NCBI GenBank assembly: GCA_021299185.1
Contig: JAJTHZ010000018.1
Coordinates: 1-48,094 of the forward strand
DNA length: 48,094 bases
From: Lysobacteraceae bacterium
GTDB lineage: Bacteria > Pseudomonadota > Gammaproteobacteria > Xanthomonadales > Ahniellaceae
Direction of reading: 5' to 3'
Shown piece by piece: positions 24,716-34,014 of the stretch (position 1 is its first letter; each line of letters starts with the position of its first letter). The position numbers were made by a program, and so were the translations under genes. Below the pieces are notes generated by a model that worked only from the letters and a program-made list of their open reading frames with translations, was not told where the DNA came from and searched no databases.

Positions 24716-27700
24716 ATGACGATCCCGTTCTTCGAGAAGCCGATCCTCAACTCGCCGTACCGGTACCCCACGAAGCATTGGGAACTGGACGGTTCTGGAC
24801 AGCCCACCCAGAGAATCCTTGACAGCCGCCGCCCGGCCGACTTCATCACCCCCATCCCGAAACCGCGCAAGCGCAAGGGCGGCGCCGGCGATCAAGGATC
24901 GTTGGTCTTCGACGAAGGCAAGGCGCTGTCCACGGCGGACCAGCAGTACAGCCATACCGCCGTCATCAACGGCGTCCGTCAGGAAGTCGATGCTTGGCGC
25001 CAGCTACCGCAGTCACAGTGGCGGGTAACTTCGGAGACCGCGCGGCTGCTGAACCACTGGCGCAGCCATCCCTTTTCCAGCATCCGCCCGTTCTTCTGCC
25101 AGGTCGAGGCCGTCGAGACTGCGATCTGGCTGACCGAGGTCGCGCCTGAGTTGGGGAAATCGGGACAACGCTTCCTCGATCATCTGCGACAAGCCAACGC
25201 CGACGCCAACCCCGATCTGATGCGCGTCGCGTTGAAGCTCGCCACCGGTGCCGGCAAGACCACGGTCATGGCCATGCTGATCGCCTGGCAGACGGTCAAT
25301 GCCGTGCGCCACCCCGGCAGCAAGCGGTTCAGCCGCGGGTTCCTGATTGTCGCGCCCGGGCTGACCATCAAGGACCGCCTGCGGGTCCTCAACCCCAGCG
25401 ACCCGGACAGCTACTACGCCAGCCGGGAACTCGTCCCCACCGACATGCTGGGTGAGGTCGAGCGCGCCAAGATCGTCATCACCAACTACCACGCCTTCAA
25501 GCTGCGCGAGCGCGTGGAGCTGTCCAAGGGTGGTCGCCTGCTTCTGCAAGGGCGCGGTGGCGACGCGCCGAACACCCAGGAAACCGAAGGCCAGATGCTC
25601 CAGCGCGTCATGCCCGAATTGATGGGCATGAAGAGCATCCTCGCGATCAACGACGAGGCGCATCACTGCTACCGCGAGAAGCCCGACGCCGCAGACGACG
25701 ATGACCTGAAGGGCGACGACAAGCGCGAGGCCGAAGAGAACAACGAGGCCGCGCGCCTGTGGATCTCCGGCCTCGAAGCGGTCAATCGCAAGCTCGGCAT
25801 TTCGCTCGTGATCGACTTGTCTGCCACGCCGTTCTTCCTGCGCGGCTCCGGCTACGCCGAAGGCACGCTGTTCCCGTGGACGATGAGCGATTTCTCGCTG
25901 ATGGATGCCATCGAGTGCGGCATCGTCAAGCTCCCGCGCGTGCCCGTGGCCGACAACATCCCCGGCACCGAGATGCCGAAGTTCCGCGAACTCTGGAAGC
26001 ACATCGGCCCGAAGATGCCGAAGAAGGGCCGCGGGAAGGCCAGCCAGCTCGACCCGCTCAGTATTCCCGTCGAACTGCAGACGGCACTGGAAGCGCTCTA
26101 CGGCCACTACGCGAAGACCTTCGCGCTGTGGGAGCAGGCCAAGATCCGCGTACCGCCCTGCTTCATCGTGGTGTGCAACAACACGTCCACGTCCAAGCTC
26201 GTCTACGACTACATCTCCGGCTTCCACCAGGAGAACGAGGACGGCTCAACCACACTGCAGAACGGTCGCCTGCCGTTGTTCCAGAACTTCGACGAGCACG
26301 GCAACCCGATCCCGCGCCCGCGCACCCTGCTGATCGACTCCGAGCAACTCGAATCAGGCGAAGCCCTCGATGACAAGTTCCGCAGCATGGCTGCCGACGA
26401 GATCGACCGCTTCCGTCGCGAGATCATCGAACGCACGGGCGACGTGCGTGCCGCCGAAACCATCAGCGACCAGGATCTGCTGCGCGAGGTCATGAACACC
26501 GTCGGCAAGGAAGGCCGGCTCGGCGAATCCATCCGCTGTGTGGTCTCGGTCGCCATGCTCACCGAGGGCTGGGATGCCAACACGGTCACCCATGTGCTCG
26601 GTGTGCGCGCCTTCGGCACCCAGTTGCTGTGCGAACAGGTCATCGGCCGAGCGCTGCGCCGCCAGTCCTACGAGACCAACGAGGAAGGCCTGTTCAACGT
26701 CGAATACGCCGATGTGCTGGGCATTCCCTTCGACTTCACCGCCAAGCCCGTGGTCGCCCCGCCGCAGCCGCCGCGCGAGACGGTCCATGTGCGTGCGGTC
26801 CGGTCCGACCGCGACGCGCTGGAAATCCGCTTCCCGCGCGTCCAGGGATACCGTGTGGAGCTGCCCGAAGACCGGCTGACCGCCAGCTTCAACGAGGACT
26901 CGGTGCTCGAACTCACGCCCGAGATCGTCGGCCCCTCGATCACCCGCAACGCCGGCATCATCGGCGAAGCCGTCGACCTGAACCTCCAGCACCTCGGCGA
27001 TCTGCGCCACTCGACCTTGCTGTTCCACCTGACGCAGCGCCTTCTTTACACCAAGTGGCGCGACCAGGGCGAGCAGCCCAAGCTCCATCTGTTCGGCCAG
27101 CTCAAGCGCATCACGAAGGAATGGCTGGACCACAGCCTCGTCTGCAAGGGCGGCACCTTCCCCGGCCAGCTCATGTACCAGGAACTGGCCGATCTCGCCT
27201 GCGAGCGCATCACCCGCGCCATCACCCAGGACGAGCTGAAAAAGGGCAGGCCGGTCAAGGTCATCCTCGACCCGTACAACCCCACCGGCTCAACCGCGCA
27301 CGTCAGCTTCAACACCTCGCGGGCGAATCGCTGGGAGACCCTCGGCCCGCCGCCGCGCTGTCACGTCAACTGGGTGGTTCTCGACAGCGACTGGGAAGCG
27401 GAGTTCTGCCGCGTCGCCGAATCCCATCCGCGGGTGCTGGCCTACGTCAAGAACCACAACCTCGGCCTCGAAGTCCCGTATCGCTACGGCTCTGTCACCC
27501 GCCGCTACTTCCCCGACTTCATCGTCAAGATCGACGACGGCCGCGGCCCGGACGACCCGCTGCACCTCGTCGTGGAGGTGAAGGGCTACCGCCGCGAGGA
27601 CGCCAAGGAGAAGAAGGCGACCATGGACTCCTACTGGATTCCCGGCGCCAACAACCTCAAGACCCACGGCCGCTGGGCCTTCGCCGAGTTCACGGACGTC

Positions 27701-27826
27701 TACGAGATGCAGGAGGACTTCGCCGCCAAGGTCGAGGCCGCGTTCGAACAGATGCTGGCCGCCATCTGCAACGGGAGCGGGCATTTCCATACACATCCCG
27801 GTGACGTGCATAGGAAAGTGCCGTAA
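24716..27826 (+). CDS. Type III-like restriction endonuclease subunit: helicase with C-terminal nuclease domain
   Basis: A 1036-residue ATP-dependent restriction subunit. The SF2 translocase part has ATGAGKTT at 176-183 (K181), VIVITNYHAF-like motif Ia/Ib sequence, the DEAH box NDEAHH at 312-317, DLSATPFFL, and motif VI IGRALRRQSY. The C-terminal region holds a PD-(D/E)xK nuclease: FPDF (D934) and VVEVKGY (E954, K956). It resembles the group I recall as BPTD_3080-type endonucleases. A good ribosome binding site precedes the ATG. In the usual type III order mod comes first; here res is first and a Fic gene separates it from mod. GC content is lower than in the housekeeping flanks. Confidence 0.9.
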   Translation: MTIPFFEKPILNSPYRYPTKHWELDGSGQPTQRILDSRRPADFITPIPKPRKRKGGAGDQGSLVFDEGKALSTADQQYSHTAVINGVRQEVDAWRQLPQSQWRVTSETARLLNHWRSHPFSSIRPFFCQVEAVETAIWLTEVAPELGKSGQRFLDHLRQANADANPDLMRVALKLATGAGKTTVMAMLIAWQTVNAVRHPGSKRFSRGFLIVAPGLTIKDRLRVLNPSDPDSYYASRELVPTDMLGEVERAKIVITNYHAFKLRERVELSKGGRLLLQGRGGDAPNTQETEGQMLQRVMPELMGMKSILAINDEAHHCYREKPDAADDDDLKGDDKREAEENNEAARLWISGLEAVNRKLGISLVIDLSATPFFLRGSGYAEGTLFPWTMSDFSLMDAIECGIVKLPRVPVADNIPGTEMPKFRELWKHIGPKMPKKGRGKASQLDPLSIPVELQTALEALYGHYAKTFALWEQAKIRVPPCFIVVCNNTSTSKLVYDYISGFHQENEDGSTTLQNGRLPLFQNFDEHGNPIPRPRTLLIDSEQLESGEALDDKFRSMAADEIDRFRREIIERTGDVRAAETISDQDLLREVMNTVGKEGRLGESIRCVVSVAMLTEGWDANTVTHVLGVRAFGTQLLCEQVIGRALRRQSYETNEEGLFNVEYADVLGIPFDFTAKPVVAPPQPPRETVHVRAVRSDRDALEIRFPRVQGYRVELPEDRLTASFNEDSVLELTPEIVGPSITRNAGIIGEAVDLNLQHLGDLRHSTLLFHLTQRLLYTKWRDQGEQPKLHLFGQLKRITKEWLDHSLVCKGGTFPGQLMYQELADLACERITRAITQDELKKGRPVKVILDPYNPTGSTAHVSFNTSRANRWETLGPPPRCHVNWVVLDSDWEAEFCRVAESHPRVLAYVKNHNLGLEVPYRYGSVTRRYFPDFIVKIDDGRGPDDPLHLVVEVKGYRREDAKEKKATMDSYWIPGANNLKTHGRWAFAEFTDVYEMQEDFAAKVEAAFEQMLAAICNGSGHFHTHPGDVHRKVP

Positions 27827-27837
27827 TCTATGCACGT
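27804..27837. promoter_or_regulatory. Inverted repeat across the res stop codon, ahead of fic
   Basis: ACGTGCATAG at 27804-27813 is matched exactly by CTATGCACGT at 27828-27837, with 14 bases between; the res TAA is at 27824-27826. The arms are AT-richer than their surroundings. A second perfect palindrome, CCAGCGCTGG, lies at 27846-27855, 12 bases before the fic ATG. This could be an operator for a dimeric winged-helix protein or an RNA hairpin that sets fic expression. Confidence 0.55.
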
Positions 27838-27867
27838 TATCCCCGCCAGCGCTGGAATCCGGCCGTA

Positions 27868-28959
27868 ATGGCACACACTCCCTTCCCGCCGCCCCTGGAA
27901 GCGCTCGCACCGGCCCGGTTCGACACGGTGCCCATTCTGAAGAAGCTGGCCATGGCCCACCGCCACCTGGCCGAACTCAAGGGCGTGGCCGCGTCCATGC
28001 CCAACCAGGGCATTCTGATCAACACGCTGGCCCTGCGCGAAGCCAAGGACAGCTCCGAGATCGAGAACATCGTCACCACCCACGACGAGCTGTTCCGTGA
28101 TGCCGCGAATGCCGCCGCCGGCACGCCCGCGGCCAAGGAAGTGGCGCGCTACCGGCAGGCCCTACGCGTCGGTTTCGACTCGGTTCGCGCCTCGGGCCTG
28201 CTCACCACCAACCAGATCATCGCCATTCAGTCGGAGCTGGAGAAGAATCGCCCCGGCCTGCGCAAAGTGCCCGGCACCGTGCTGGCCGATGGGGCAGGGA
28301 AGGTCGTCTACACCCCACCATCGCCCGAACATCTACCGGGCTTGATGGGCGACCTGGATCGCTTCATCAACGAGCCGGAGCGCTTCGACGCCGACCCGCT
28401 GATCAAGATGGCCCTGATCCATCACCAGTTCGAGAGCATCCACCCGTTCTACGACGGCAACGGACGCACCGGCCGCATCATCAACGTGCTGTACCTGGTG
28501 AAAGAAGGCCTGCTCGACATCCCCGTGCTGTACCTGTCCCGCGCCATCGTGCGCAGCAAGGCCGACTACTACCGGCTGCTGCAGAGCGTGCGCGAGCAAG
28601 GCAACTGGGAAGACTGGGTGCTCTACATGCTCGACGCGGTGGAGAAGACCGCGGTCGACGCCATCGCCGTCATCGGCGCGATCAAGGCGCTGCTGATGGA
28701 CTACAAGCACCGCATCCGCGAGGCCCACCGGTTCTACAGCCAGGACCTGATCAACAACCTGTTCTCCCACCCCTACACCAAGATCGAGTTCATCCAGCAC
28801 GATCTGAAGGTCTCGCGCCTCACCGCCACGCGTTACCTCGACCTGCTCACCGAAACCGGGTTCCTGCGCAAGCGCAGGCTCGGCCGCAGCAACTACTACA
28901 TCAATGAACCGCTGTTTCGCATCCTGACCGGCGAAGCACCTCCCACGGACGAAGCCTGA
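27868..28959 (+). CDS. Fic family protein, class II, with C-terminal winged helix
   Basis: Fic enzymes usually transfer AMP from ATP to a protein target. The 363-residue product has the complete active-site motif HPFYDGNGRTGR at 192-203 (H192). An N-terminal inhibitory motif of the (S/T)xxxE(G/N) type lies at 62-67 (S62, E66, N67), which marks class II (SoFic-like) autoinhibited enzymes. Residues about 295-350 form a winged-helix-like domain (KIEFIQHDLKVSRLTATRYLDLL). It lies 41 bases after res and 2 bases before mod, so it belongs to the restriction cassette. Whether it modifies Res, Mod, host gyrase or something else, or acts as a regulator, cannot be read from sequence. Confidence 0.93.
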   Translation: MAHTPFPPPLEALAPARFDTVPILKKLAMAHRHLAELKGVAASMPNQGILINTLALREAKDSSEIENIVTTHDELFRDAANAAAGTPAAKEVARYRQALRVGFDSVRASGLLTTNQIIAIQSELEKNRPGLRKVPGTVLADGAGKVVYTPPSPEHLPGLMGDLDRFINEPERFDADPLIKMALIHHQFESIHPFYDGNGRTGRIINVLYLVKEGLLDIPVLYLSRAIVRSKADYYRLLQSVREQGNWEDWVLYMLDAVEKTAVDAIAVIGAIKALLMDYKHRIREAHRFYSQDLINNLFSHPYTKIEFIQHDLKVSRLTATRYLDLLTETGFLRKRRLGRSNYYINEPLFRILTGEAPPTDEA

Positions 28960-28961
28960 CC

Positions 28962-31793
28962 ATGGCCGGAAAGAAACCCAAGACCCCGCTCAGCGTCGAA
29001 GCGCTCAAGCACGGCGACGCCACGCGCAAGAACATCCCCACCGCCGAATACCAGTCGGTGCTGGCGCAGGACGAGAAGTCGCCGGTGCGGGTGGCCTACG
29101 CGCGCCGCAACCGCGACCTCGACCCACAGTTGGTCTGGCGCGGCAAGGACGAGCAGGACTGGTCCGACCTGGTCGTGCACGCGCCGCCTCTGTACATCCA
29201 GGAGAAGGTCCACCCCAAAGTGCTGATCGACGACCTGCGCCGGCAAAGCGAACAGCGCCGCGCGCAGGAGGCTCGCGAGCAGCAGGGCGCGATGGTCGAC
29301 CTGTTCGCCGACTTCAACGGCTTGCCCAGCGAGGCCGCACGCACCGAGTTCTACCAGCACGATGCGCACTGGGCCAATCGCATGATCCTCGGCGATTCGC
29401 TGCAGGTGATGGCGAGCCTCGCCGAGCGGGAAGGCCTGCGCGGCAAGGTGCAGTGCATCTACTTCGATCCACCCTACGGCATCAAGTTCAACAGCAATTT
29501 CCAGTGGTCGACCACCAGCCGCGACGTCAAGGACGGCAACGCCGAGCACATCACGCGTGAGCCTGAGCAGGTAAAGGCCTTCCGCGATACCTGGCGCGAT
29601 GGCATCCACTCCTACCTGACCTACCTGCGCGACCGGCTGACGGTGGCGCGGGATCTGCTGACGGAGTCGGGGTCGATCTTTGTGCAGATCGGAGATGAGA
29701 ATGTGCATCGCGTTCGCGCGGTGATGGATGAGGTGTTCGGTGATCAGAATTGCTGTGGATTTATCGCTTTCAAGAAGACCAGCGGGGCGGGCAGTTTTTC
29801 TGGTGGAACGGTGCTGCTTGCCGCCGTGTATGACTACGTTGTCTGGTACGCGAAAGATGTTGCGCACGCAAAGTATCGACAGATTTACCTGGCCAAAGAG
29901 TTGGGGGGGGTGGGAGGCGGTCAGTACACCCGCGTCCTAGAGCGCAATGGCCTAGAGCGATCACTCAGTCCTAGCGAAATAGCGGGCTCGCCGGTTAATG
30001 GCCGAGTGTTTCGTGGCGACAACCTGACTTCACAAACCACCCGCGTAGGGCAGACAACGGTCTTCCCGGTAGCCCTTCGGGGACAGAGTTTTTCGCCAGC
30101 CAAAGGAGGCTGGAAGACCAATCGCGAAGGAATGAATCGGCTCGCAAGAGCGGACCGACTCTATCCTCAAGGGCGGACTCTCTCCTATCGCAGATTCTTC
30201 GAGGACTTCGCTGCCTTCCCCGTCGTCAATGCGTGGGACGACACAGTTACCTCAGGCTTCGGCGAGACGAAAACGTACGTAGTCCAAACCAACACAAAAG
30301 TCGTAGAGCGTTGCATTCTGATGGCCTCTGACCCTGGCGATCTGGTGCTCGATCCGACCTGCGGCTCTGGCACTACGGCCTACGTTGCCGAACAGTGGGG
30401 CCGCCGCTGGATCACCATCGACACATCACGCGTCGCGCTTGCGTTGGCCCGCGCCCGTATCATGGGCGCGCGCTACCCGTACTACCTGCTCGCCGACAGC
30501 CGCGAAGGCCAGCTCAAGGAAGCCGAACTCACCCGTAGCACGCCCAGTAGCCAGCCGGTGCGCGGCAACATCCGCCAAGGCTTCGTCTACGAGCGCGTGC
30601 CGCACATTACGCTGAAGTCCATCGCCAACAACGCCGAGATCGATGTTATCTGGGACCGCCACCAGCAAACGCTGGAGCCGCTTCGCGAGCTCCTGAACAA
30701 GGCGCTGAAAAAGACCTGGGAGGAATGGGAAATCCCGCGCGACGCCGACTCCAAGTGGCCGGCCGAAGTCAGGCAGGCGCACGCCGACTGGTGGCAGCAG
30801 CGCATCGCCCGCCAGAAGGAGATCGACGCGTCCATCGCCGCCAAGGCGGAGTCGGAATACCTCTACGACAAGCCCTACGAGGACAGGAAGAAGGTCCGCG
30901 TCGCCGGCCCCTTCACCGTCGAGAGCCTGTCCCCGCACCGCGTGCTCGGCGTCGACGAGAACGACGAGCTGATCGATGGCGCTGCGGACGGCCGCGGCGA
31001 CTACGGCCCCGAGCGCAACTTCATTGCCATCATTCTCGACACGCTCAAGACTGCCGGCGTGCAGCAGGCGCACAAGCAGGACAAGATCAACTTCACCGCG
31101 CTCACGCCCTGGCCGGGCGAACTGGTCTGCGCCGAAGGCCGGTACATCGAAGGCCACACGGAAAAGCGCGCTGCCATCTTCATCGGCCCCGAGTTCGGCA
31201 CCGTCGCTCGCCCCGATCTGGTTGATGCCGCCAAGGAAGCTGCCGAAGCCGGTTTCGATGTCCTGATCAGTTGCGCCTTCAACTACGACGCCCACGCCAG
31301 CGAGTTCGCCAAGCTCGGCCGCATCCCCGTGCTCAAGGCGCGCATGAACGCCGACCTGCACATGGCCGAAGACCTGAAGAACACCGGCAAGGGCAACCTG
31401 TTCGTCATCTTCGGCGAACCCGACATCGAGATCCTCGACGCCGGCCCCGACGGCGAACCCGGCCAGCTGCGCGTCAAGGTCAATGGCGTCGACGTCTTCC
31501 ACCCCAACACCGGCGAAGTTCGCAGCGACGGCCCCGACGGCATCGCCTGCTGGTTCGTCGACACCGACTACAACGAAGAATCGTTCTTCGTCCGCCACGC
31601 CTACTTCCTCGGCGCCAACGACCCCTACAAGGCCCTCAAGACCACCCTCAAGGCCGAAATCGACCCCGACGCCTGGGCCACCCTCAACAGCGCCATCTCC
31701 CGCCCCTTCGACAAGCCCACCTCCGGCCGCATCGCGGTCAAGGTGATCAACCACCTCGGCGATGAGGTGATGAAGGTGTTCAAGGTGCCGTGA
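28962..31793 (+). CDS. Type III-like site-specific DNA methyltransferase (Mod subunit)
   Basis: A 943-residue SAM-dependent methyltransferase, probably N6-adenine. Catalytic motif IV DPPY is at 169-172 and the SAM-binding motif DPTCGSGTT is at 464-472. The IV-before-I order is the beta class typical of type III Mod proteins. The sequence between them, where the target-recognition domain sits, is encoded by DNA of clearly lower GC and different codon use (about 29,650-30,340). About 470 residues follow motif I, including a long charged C-terminal domain likely to contact Res. The ATG follows the fic stop by 2 bases. All motifs are intact, so methylation should be active. Confidence 0.93.
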   Translation: MAGKKPKTPLSVEALKHGDATRKNIPTAEYQSVLAQDEKSPVRVAYARRNRDLDPQLVWRGKDEQDWSDLVVHAPPLYIQEKVHPKVLIDDLRRQSEQRRAQEAREQQGAMVDLFADFNGLPSEAARTEFYQHDAHWANRMILGDSLQVMASLAEREGLRGKVQCIYFDPPYGIKFNSNFQWSTTSRDVKDGNAEHITREPEQVKAFRDTWRDGIHSYLTYLRDRLTVARDLLTESGSIFVQIGDENVHRVRAVMDEVFGDQNCCGFIAFKKTSGAGSFSGGTVLLAAVYDYVVWYAKDVAHAKYRQIYLAKELGGVGGGQYTRVLERNGLERSLSPSEIAGSPVNGRVFRGDNLTSQTTRVGQTTVFPVALRGQSFSPAKGGWKTNREGMNRLARADRLYPQGRTLSYRRFFEDFAAFPVVNAWDDTVTSGFGETKTYVVQTNTKVVERCILMASDPGDLVLDPTCGSGTTAYVAEQWGRRWITIDTSRVALALARARIMGARYPYYLLADSREGQLKEAELTRSTPSSQPVRGNIRQGFVYERVPHITLKSIANNAEIDVIWDRHQQTLEPLRELLNKALKKTWEEWEIPRDADSKWPAEVRQAHADWWQQRIARQKEIDASIAAKAESEYLYDKPYEDRKKVRVAGPFTVESLSPHRVLGVDENDELIDGAADGRGDYGPERNFIAIILDTLKTAGVQQAHKQDKINFTALTPWPGELVCAEGRYIEGHTEKRAAIFIGPEFGTVARPDLVDAAKEAAEAGFDVLISCAFNYDAHASEFAKLGRIPVLKARMNADLHMAEDLKNTGKGNLFVIFGEPDIEILDAGPDGEPGQLRVKVNGVDVFHPNTGEVRSDGPDGIACWFVDTDYNEESFFVRHAYFLGANDPYKALKTTLKAEIDPDAWATLNSAISRPFDKPTSGRIAVKVINHLGDEVMKVFKVP

Positions 31794-31960
31794 TGAAGGG
31801 CGAGGACTCAAACGCGCTGGAGCCGAAGTTCCTGGTGGAGAGCCGTCACGAGAGGCACAGCGGACGGACTCCGTGGGCGGAGTCTTCTTCGAGGCTGCTT
31901 GCATGTGCGTCAGTCGTCATCAGCCGCCGGCCCGGTCGTTGTGAGGGACATGCCCGATGA
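31793..31960 (+). CDS. Possible 55-codon ORF after mod (remnant?)
   Basis: An ATG overlaps the mod stop (TGATG) and the frame runs to a TGA that overlaps the LysR start (ATGA). It encodes 55 residues beginning MKGEDSNALEPKFLVESRHE, with an Arg/Ser-rich end that does not look folded. The terminator-like hairpin at 31867 lies inside it, which argues against a real gene. It may be the start of a gene once carried by the cassette and now cut off. I recognise no family. Confidence 0.2.
   Translation: MKGEDSNALEPKFLVESRHERHSGRTPWAESSSRLLACASVVISRRPGRCEGHAR
31867..31890 (+). terminator. Terminator after mod
   Basis: GACTCCG (31867-31873) pairs with CGGAGTC (31878-31884) across TGGG and is followed by TTCTTC, 74 bases after the mod stop. 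It is a plausible end for the res-fic-mod transcript. Confidence 0.5.
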
Positions 31961-32865
31961 GTGAACCGGACTTCGACTGGACCCTGATCCGGTCATTCCT
32001 TGCGGTCATGGAGGCCGGAAGCCTGCTGGGGGCATCGAAGCGCCTGCACACCACCCAGCCGACCATCGGCAGGCACATCGCCCAGCTGGAGTCCCAATTG
32101 GGATGCGCGCTGTTCGAGCGGACGGGCCGCGGCCTGTCTCCGACTCGGGTGGCGCTCCGGATTGCCGAGGACGCCCAGAGAATGGCCGATGGCGCGCACG
32201 CCGTCGCCCGGGCCCTGTACAGCCTACGGGAGGACGTTTCCGGATCGGTGCGGATCAGTGCCAGCCAGACGATGGCCTACGTCGTCCTGCCGGAAATCGT
32301 CCAGCGCCTGCGGTCTGTGCATCCGCAGATCCACGTCGAGATCCAGTCGACCAACGCGGTGGCGAACCTGCTGCGGCGCGAGGCGGACATCGCCGTGCGG
32401 ATGCTGGCTCCCGAGCAGGGCAGTGTGGTCGCGCGCAGGCTCGGGGTCTCCAAGGTCAGTGCGTATGCCTCCCGCGACTACTTCCAGCGTCGCGGCCAGC
32501 CGGTTCGTCCGGCGGAACTGCTGCAGCACGATCTGATCGGACTCATCGATGATGACGTACTGCTGCGCGGGTTCGCGGAGGGCGGCGTCATGGCGACTCG
32601 CGAAAACTTCCAGGTCAGAACCGACGACCAGCTGGTGGTGTGGCAACTGGTCCGCGCGGGCCTGGGAATCGGATTCCTCACCGACAGCATCGCGCAGAGG
32701 GACCCGTCCCTGGTCCGGGTGCTGCCCGAGGTGGGGCCGGTCATGCCGGTCTGGCTGGTCGTGCACAACGAGATCCGTGGCAATCCGGCGATCAGGGTGG
32801 TCTTCGATTTCCTCGCGTCGGAACTGGAACGCGAACTGGCCGCAGGCCGGGCGGCGGACGGGTGA
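31957..32865 (+). CDS. LysR family transcriptional regulator
   Basis: A 302-residue regulator. The N-terminal winged helix-turn-helix (residues about 7-66) reads WTLIRSFLAVMEAGSLLGASKRLHTTQPTIGRHIAQLESQLG. The C-terminal co-inducer domain begins at GSVRISASQTMAYVVLPEIV and includes VRAGLGIGFLTD. The effector is unknown. LysR targets are often divergent neighbours, but here the upstream neighbour is mod on the same strand. The candidates with an oxidoreductase theme lie at 34015-35915 on the other strand. Confidence 0.93.
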   Translation: MSEPDFDWTLIRSFLAVMEAGSLLGASKRLHTTQPTIGRHIAQLESQLGCALFERTGRGLSPTRVALRIAEDAQRMADGAHAVARALYSLREDVSGSVRISASQTMAYVVLPEIVQRLRSVHPQIHVEIQSTNAVANLLRREADIAVRMLAPEQGSVVARRLGVSKVSAYASRDYFQRRGQPVRPAELLQHDLIGLIDDDVLLRGFAEGGVMATRENFQVRTDDQLVVWQLVRAGLGIGFLTDSIAQRDPSLVRVLPEVGPVMPVWLVVHNEIRGNPAIRVVFDFLASELERELAAGRAADG

Positions 32866-32963
32866 TGCGGGCCGTCGATGCGCCAGCCCCGTATAGCTGG
32901 CTTGCAGCTCTCGGGAATGGCAGCCGGGGGACGGCCGGATGAACATGGCCACTGGTTCCCCAT

Positions 32964-33812
32964 GTGAGCAACGCAATGGCCCGTTCCCTTCCGCTTCCTG
33001 TGGCGGCACTGATCCTGCCGTGCGCAGCCTTGATGTCCGCCTGTGCGACCGCGCCGAAAGGCGTCCCGGGCAGCCTGATCGCGCCGGATGCGCAGCTCGA
33101 TCGGGAGCGTGATCGCCCCCAGTCGTCCCGGGAGCAACGCATCGACCGCGCGGCGATCGCGCGTTCAAGGACGCTGCGGATCGAGCCTCCCGCTTTCGCA
33201 GACGGTGCGGACGCCGACCTTTCGCCTCGTGAGCGCGACGTGATCCTCGCGGGCGTGGGGCGTGCCCTTTGCATGCGCAGCGCCAGTTTCTTCGAGCTCG
33301 TCGCCGCTGACCAGCCTGCGGACATCGCGCTGAGGAGCGAGATTACCGGTGTTGGCGTGACCAACCGTGGCTCGGCGGTCGTCTCCCTGGTCACGGGGGT
33401 GCTCTCGCCAGTGCCGTTCACACCCCGCTGGCCGGCAGGCATGGGGGGCTTGAGCGTCGACGTGGTCGCCAGCACGGCGGACGGCTCCGATGTGCTCGCC
33501 CTGCGCTGGGCGCAGGGCGCCAACGCCTTCACCACCAATGCGACGCCATCGAGGATCGGTGACGCCTACGCCCTTTCCGACGTCCTCGGCCGCGACGTTC
33601 GCGGCCTGCTGCGCGACCACGGCAATGGTCGACGCCGCGAGCGAGTCGATCAGTCGACGCAGCGAAAGAGCGAGGCCAATTGCGTCGCCTCCTTCGGCAA
33701 GATCGACACCGGCGTGCGCCTGGCGCGTTTTGCGCTGCCGCTGACGCCCGAGTTCGTCGAGCCGGAAGCCGGTGCGAGTGCGGCCGAGCAGTCCAGCCGC
33801 CCGGACCGGTAG
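32964..33812 (+). CDS. DUF3313-like lipoprotein
   Basis: An exported protein of about 280 residues. The N-terminus MARSLPLPVAALILPCAALMSACATAP is a lipoprotein signal with a lipobox ending in the lipidated Cys (MSAC). The rest is a mixed alpha/beta domain with a FADGADADLSPRERDVILAGVGRALC segment and IALRSEITGVGVTN, which resembles DUF3313 proteins. No catalytic motif is apparent. The GTG at 32964 is the longest start; the ATG at 32976 gives a cleaner signal peptide and may be correct. It lies 98 bases after the LysR gene, perhaps with its own promoter. Confidence 0.75.
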   Translation: MSNAMARSLPLPVAALILPCAALMSACATAPKGVPGSLIAPDAQLDRERDRPQSSREQRIDRAAIARSRTLRIEPPAFADGADADLSPRERDVILAGVGRALCMRSASFFELVAADQPADIALRSEITGVGVTNRGSAVVSLVTGVLSPVPFTPRWPAGMGGLSVDVVASTADGSDVLALRWAQGANAFTTNATPSRIGDAYALSDVLGRDVRGLLRDHGNGRRRERVDQSTQRKSEANCVASFGKIDTGVRLARFALPLTPEFVEPEAGASAAEQSSRPDR

Positions 33813-34014
33813 CAGGGTGTCGGAAGCGCGCGTCACCGCGCTTTCCCGACCTCGGTGTCGCGCTTCACTCAGGAGCCGCTCCCGTGCATCGGTCGTCCGC
33901 GCGATCGATCCGCCGGGAGCACTGGTTCGGCGGCACTGCTTGTCCACATCCTCACATCCTGCGCCGATCCACATCCTGCGTGTGAGGACGATGCGGCAGA
34001 CGGCCGCCGCATCC

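Noticed and set aside
24406-31956. Direct-repeat attachment sites bordering the restriction cassette
   Set aside because: Comparing the two flanks by eye gave no shared stretch longer than chance, and no integrase gene is present.
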